DNA from: Typha latifolia
Lineage: Eukaryota > Streptophyta > Magnoliopsida > Poales > Typhaceae
Assembly: GCA_019914945.1 (NCBI GenBank)
Contig: CM034105.1
Location: 372,001-436,000, forward strand
DNA length: 64,000 nt
Reading direction: 5' to 3'
The translations under genes and the position numbers were made by a program. Positions 59,906 to 64,000 of this stretch are shown piece by piece (position 1 is the stretch's first letter; every line of letters begins with the position of its first letter). The notes beneath the pieces were generated by a model. The model was given only the letters and a program-made list of their open reading frames with translations, made no database searches and had not been told where the DNA came from.

Positions 59906-62363
59906 GACTGCTTGCTTGGATGTAAGCAACTCCTTTTCAAATAGATCACTATTTTATGCTAACTGTCAGCTTCTTTCTGGAGGAAGAAAAGTGACAGTAA
60001 GTTTGAGCACAAATGTACGCAGGAAATTTAATGAAAGTTCACTGTTGTTTCTCATTATAAACATAACTAGGAATAGAAACGATATGAAGAAAATTATAAA
60101 CATAACTATGCAATTATCTTCTACAAAGTAATGGTCAACAACATGACAGCACATGCAGTGCAAGTTCCAAGAGAAAATCTGGTTGCTGTCATTTATGCAG
60201 TTATGCTCTTTATGAAAACCAAGAATAGGTACACTAACAGATGCCTTTAACTACCTTGAAAACCTTATGAACTCCAGAAAAATCACCTCCCTAGATCTTT
60301 GTGCATAATCTAACCTCATTCTCTTCTCCAACAGCACGCATACCATCATTAATCCATTTACCAATACTTCTGCAAGATACGACTATATACTTTTCCTCTA
60401 TTTGTTAAACAACCCTCAAAACACCACACTGTAATCATCTTCTCTAAGTTAGGCTAAATCATGAAAATCTCTCTTTCTCTCTAATCCCCTGAAACATCAT
60501 GCATCAGCTGATCCATAAATAAGTCAATCTTTTTTTTTTCTTGAAAACACTTGCAAACTTTTACTTTCTTTCAGGCAGCTTTAAATTTCTCTCTATTTTT
60601 TCTCTCCTTCATGTCCGAGCACATGCTCATGCAGTAGGAATCAAGACAGGAACTAAAAATGGATGTCTGATGGCTCAACACTTTAGCACCTCCACTTAGG
60701 TGATATCCAAGGTAATCCATTGTACACAAGACTGCACAAGGATTCCTTAATCAATTGTATCCATGGCTTCCAAATAAATGGATGTGATTGCATGTTTTCC
60801 ACCATTTATATTTATTCTTAATTGACAAATTATAGGCTACACCAAAGAGAAATATTAATATGGTATCAATTAGATATAGATACAATATCTCATCAGATCA
60901 ACAATATAATCGCAAAAGGCGATGACTTAGGTTTAACAAACAATTCATATATGCTAAAAGCAGCCTTCCTTAGGTCTAAATCCTTGCTTTCATGAACTGT
61001 GTCAGAAACCTAATAAGAAACAATAAAGAGAAAGAGGTTGAACTACATTAAAGGAGTCAATGACGGCAGACGTCATCTTCAAAATTGTTAGACTTCAAGA
61101 CGCCAGAAAAATAAAATAAAATAAAATAAAGAAAGAAAACAGAATGAGATAACAAAGACATCAGTTTTACTGCATCAAGCAAACGAATTGATCGATCGAG
61201 CGAACGAACTGCTCGTTAGAACCCTAAATTGAAATTTAGAATAGAAAAGATAAAAGAAAGCCAGTACCTAAATCATCCGCCCTCGATCTACCTTTCTCCG
61301 ATGAGAAAACCCTAGCTCCAACAAAAGCTCGAAATCTAGCAGCCTTCGCCCCAGAAATCCTTGAGGAAAGGGAGATCGATGCAGCAAGTTCCTTCGAGGA
61401 AGCGTTGGATTTCTTCAGCGAAATGAAAGGAAAGACGAGAAAAAAAAAATTGGGATTTTGAAGGCTTCGTTACTTCCCTTGAGAGTTGCCGCCTTTTCCC
61501 CAAGACGAGGATTTTAAAGCCGAATTCGAGAAATAGGAATATGGGCTCGCGTATCTCGTGCCGGGATACGCTATGTATAATATGGCTACTGATTAGCCTC
61601 GATTATCGAGTCCCTTTTAACGGGTCGGATTTTCTAGAGCGGATGCGTCGAACTTGTTTACGAATTCGGACTTGTGGAAATTTTCGACCCGAACCAAAAC
61701 CAACTCTATTCCATATTTCCATAGTATTAGTACATAAACAACTTTATAATCATTAATTGGGATATATGATACTTTTTTCTCAAACAAATAATGAGATAAA
61801 TGATTAGCATTCACACTCTCTTTGCCAATAGGCAAGCGACACGTATCCTGGCTGCAAAATTTTCATTCCCAGTTGTGATGAAGGCTTTGGATTGTCCCCC
61901 TGAAATAAAGAAATGCCTGTTTTTTTTTAATCTCTAACTTTCTGCTTAAATGCAATTAAATCAGAAAAATGTCTCTGCAAAGTATTTGTGCCGTTCTCGT
62001 ATCTAGGTTGCCCTGTTGTTACATCTCTGAACAAAAGAATAATAAAACAAGAGATAAAATTACGAGCAGATGAGGATTTGATAATCACATTTTAGAACTG
62101 GAATCTAGATACATATTTAGCTATAAAAAAATTGTTTGCAAGCAGAAAGGGAAGAACGTCAAGAAATTAAGCTGCATTCTCACTGCTCAAAGCAATGTTT
62201 GGATTAATGTTTTAGCTGACAACAACTGCAGTCAAACTTTACACGAGTAAGTTGAGAGAGAGGGAATAGACAGCCATATCAGTTGCTAGGTTTTGAAGAT
62301 TCCGCGAGATGGCGATGATTGCATAAGGATACGAGTAGAGTCAATCTGTACAGGAGACGATAT
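59906..62363. other. TKI1-like leader intron, promoter and spacer
   Basis: The complement of 61268-61440 looks like a first non-coding exon (no ATG in a long frame, donor AG|GTACTG at 61268, AAACCCTA words near 61304 and 61220). The 1.3 kb between it and 59906 shows no coding exon that I can identify. 61450-62363 is promoter and spacer, including the likely 3'UTR of the CaaX gene. Confidence 0.45.
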
Positions 62364-63535
62364 TTACTGAATAATGCATCCACATCTTTTATCACCATCA
62401 TGACCATATTCAGCATTCAACTCTTCCTCGTCACTGTATCATTTAAGCAGTATTAGAAACAATATAATTGACAAATAACTTGTGAAGACACTTGCCTAGT
62501 TAAAGCATCCATCTATTCTTTTAGACATGTTAAAGTAAATCAAAGCGAAGCTTAGATCTCGAACATCTAGTTTATTGAAAGGATGAAAGATCCAAATTCA
62601 ACTGAAAACCACCTTTATCTAGGTCAAATCAAACACAAGTACTAACAATATATCAAATAGTTCTACAGTATCATATCTTAGGATAAGATGTGCTTATTCA
62701 GCAAATAGTAAGAGCATGTGAACATTTAGCCCATATGAATGCGGATACATACAGAACAATGTTTTCCAGCAAATATAAATGCAGGAGAACTTCTTGAGGG
62801 AAATGTATTGACTTCATTAAGGACCTGAGTCATCTATAGAACAATTAGAACAGAACAAGTTGTGATTAATTAAGAGCTAATGCTAACTTTTTATGTCTTC
62901 ATTTTAGTAAGTAAAAAGAATTTGAGCTATAGAGAGAACAAGTGAATTAAGTTGATTTACATTCTGGAGCAGCCATACCTGAGTTCAAATTCCCTTATCT
63001 CAACAAGCTCGTTTCCACATATATCTGTCCACTGCACTTTCCTCCTCGCAGTACAAGAAGATAAATCATTCGGCTCCTCTCTTAAAGAGTTATGTGCATC
63101 AGCAGCTTGACAGGCTAATACAGAGCAGTCGGCAGATGGCTTCTTAAGGCTGCTCTTGAAAGGTATTGCCCTTCCACTCTCATTAACAACACCATTAGTT
63201 TTAAAGTCATCATTCCTTTCAGAAGCAGAAGACAAATCTGACAAAGTTTTAGACTGCTGAATGGGGCCCCCTTTAGGAGGACATGGGCCATCTACTCCTG
63301 TAGACACGCGCCCAAAGCAAATGAAGGAAGCGCATCCACGGAAGGCTCGGTTTCTTCTTGAAGCCAGCCGAAGATCAGGGTCAACTTCTTGTTTCGTCAA
63401 CTGATATTGGTTCCACGGTAATACTTTCATGTGTCCTTCTTCTTTTCTCTGGCCAAGGAGGATAATAGAAAGGCCACTCCTATATCCTGAAGCTGAAGAA
63501 GAGAAAAATCCTCCTCCTTCCACAGCCAGTAACAT
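62364..63535 (-). CDS. Unknown plant protein with C-terminal CaaX box
   Basis: Two exons (complement), 62979-63535 and 62364-62433, join in frame to 208 aa. The N-terminus MLLAVEGGGFFSSSASGYRS with GLSIILLGQRKEE is typical of a conserved plant family with no known activity. The middle has RGCASFICFGR and a Ser-rich linker. The end of exon 1 carries the conserved RRKVQWTDICGNELVEIREF. Exon 2 adds an acidic stretch (SDEEELNAEYGHDGD) and the terminus KRCGCIIQ. The last four residues CIIQ fit a CaaX prenylation signal; Gln at the end favours farnesyl transfer, and the Cys two residues earlier could be acylated. Membrane attachment is inferred. Splicing is supported: reading through gives YGCSRM and a stop. 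Confidence 0.8.
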
Positions 63536-64000
63536 TTTAGCTGCTCATCCGTGTCAAAGGAAGGTAGAATCATTTTTCCTAGATATCTTGAGGATGTAGC
63601 ATGTTAGGTGTTCCATTCTGGAAGTTGCCCACCTACTCAGAAGCTAGAATGCATCAGGGAAAGCAAGGAAAAGAATATTCACTTTACATGATCTTATACA
63701 AAGATATTGAAGTCACATTATCATTGGAATAACAATGCTCTACCCATTAAGTTAATCTTAAGTACATTTAAGAGTAGTATATTTATTGCTAATAATTGCT
63801 CGTTAATGACAGGCAGAAAAGAAGAAGGCTGAAGTTGACAAGAGAGCTTTGGTATTTAAATGTCAAGGAAGCCATAATTTGGCAGCTTTATATTTTGTTC
63901 CCTTAAGCTTTGTCATAATTTCTTGACCTTGCACTTTCTATATCATTTTCTATATAAAATCTCTACTATAAATATAGAAAAATTGCTAAACAATCATATA
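63536..64000. other. Upstream region of the CaaX gene
   Basis: The leader and promoter of the minus-strand CaaX gene. A splice-acceptor-like site may lie just upstream of the ATG. No other feature recognised before the window ends. Confidence 0.35.

Noticed and set aside
1..64000. CRISPR arrays, operons, phage or bacterial islands
   Set aside because: No regularly spaced identical repeats with unique spacers and no bacterial-type genes; all genes are spliced plant genes.
1..64000. tRNA, rRNA or well-known microRNA genes
   Set aside because: No cloverleaf-like A/B-box pairs, rRNA segments or familiar mature miRNA strings were seen by eye; a structure-based scan could still find one.

Overview
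The window is nuclear DNA from a flowering plant. Every recognisable gene is a land-plant family, the genes carry many short GT-AG introns, intergenic DNA is AT-rich, and (GA)n/(CT)n microsatellites recur near gene starts. The moderate gene GC and the individual protein sequences suggest a monocot outside the grasses (for example a palm-like lineage), but that is inference. No bacterial, viral, CRISPR, rRNA or tRNA feature was seen.

Layout. 837-2221 (-): FCS-like zinc finger protein. 3.4-8.5 kb: intergenic. 8544-10094 (-): very repetitive secreted glycine-rich protein. 10916-11417: hAT-type MITE with an 8-bp target duplication. 11604-12273 (+): small three-exon coiled-coil protein that I do not recognise. 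13786-22531 (-): 17-exon MSH7 mismatch-repair gene, convergent with the small gene. 24118-28818 (-): nine-exon Hsp110/Hsp70-15-type chaperone with an upstream heat-shock element. 29.3-31.9 kb: intergenic. 32083-36638 (+): 11-exon DDT/WHIM chromatin protein (DDR4-like). 38064-38669 (-): OVATE family protein. 39549-39734 and 40865-41044 (-): two related arabinogalactan-peptide genes. 42048-46058 (-): nine-exon cytosolic aldehyde dehydrogenase (ALDH2C4 type) with an apparent GC-AG intron. 48281-51543 (-): FRIGIDA-like protein. 52322-54865 (+): two-on-two (truncated) hemoglobin GLB3, divergent from the FRIGIDA-like gene. 56688-57026 (-): 112-aa plant protein of unknown function. 57707-59905 (-): TSL-kinase-interacting-protein-1-like gene without a visible Myb/SANT domain. 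62364-63535 (-): unknown plant protein ending in a CaaX box.

The genes do not form a pathway or operon; this is an ordinary gene-rich euchromatic segment. Exon models were built by hand from reading frame, GT/AG borders and family knowledge. All multi-exon models keep frame and give lengths close to the known family. In the ALDH model, Asn169, Glu268 and Cys302 fall exactly at the canonical numbers.

No clearly new system was found. The most interesting points are the GC-AG intron, the two minisatellites in the glycine-rich gene, the proline-free arabinogalactan-peptide paralogue, the nested palindrome with W-boxes between the two AG-peptide genes, the SANT-less TKI1-like gene, two 45-bp intronic tandem duplications, and the two unrecognised small proteins.
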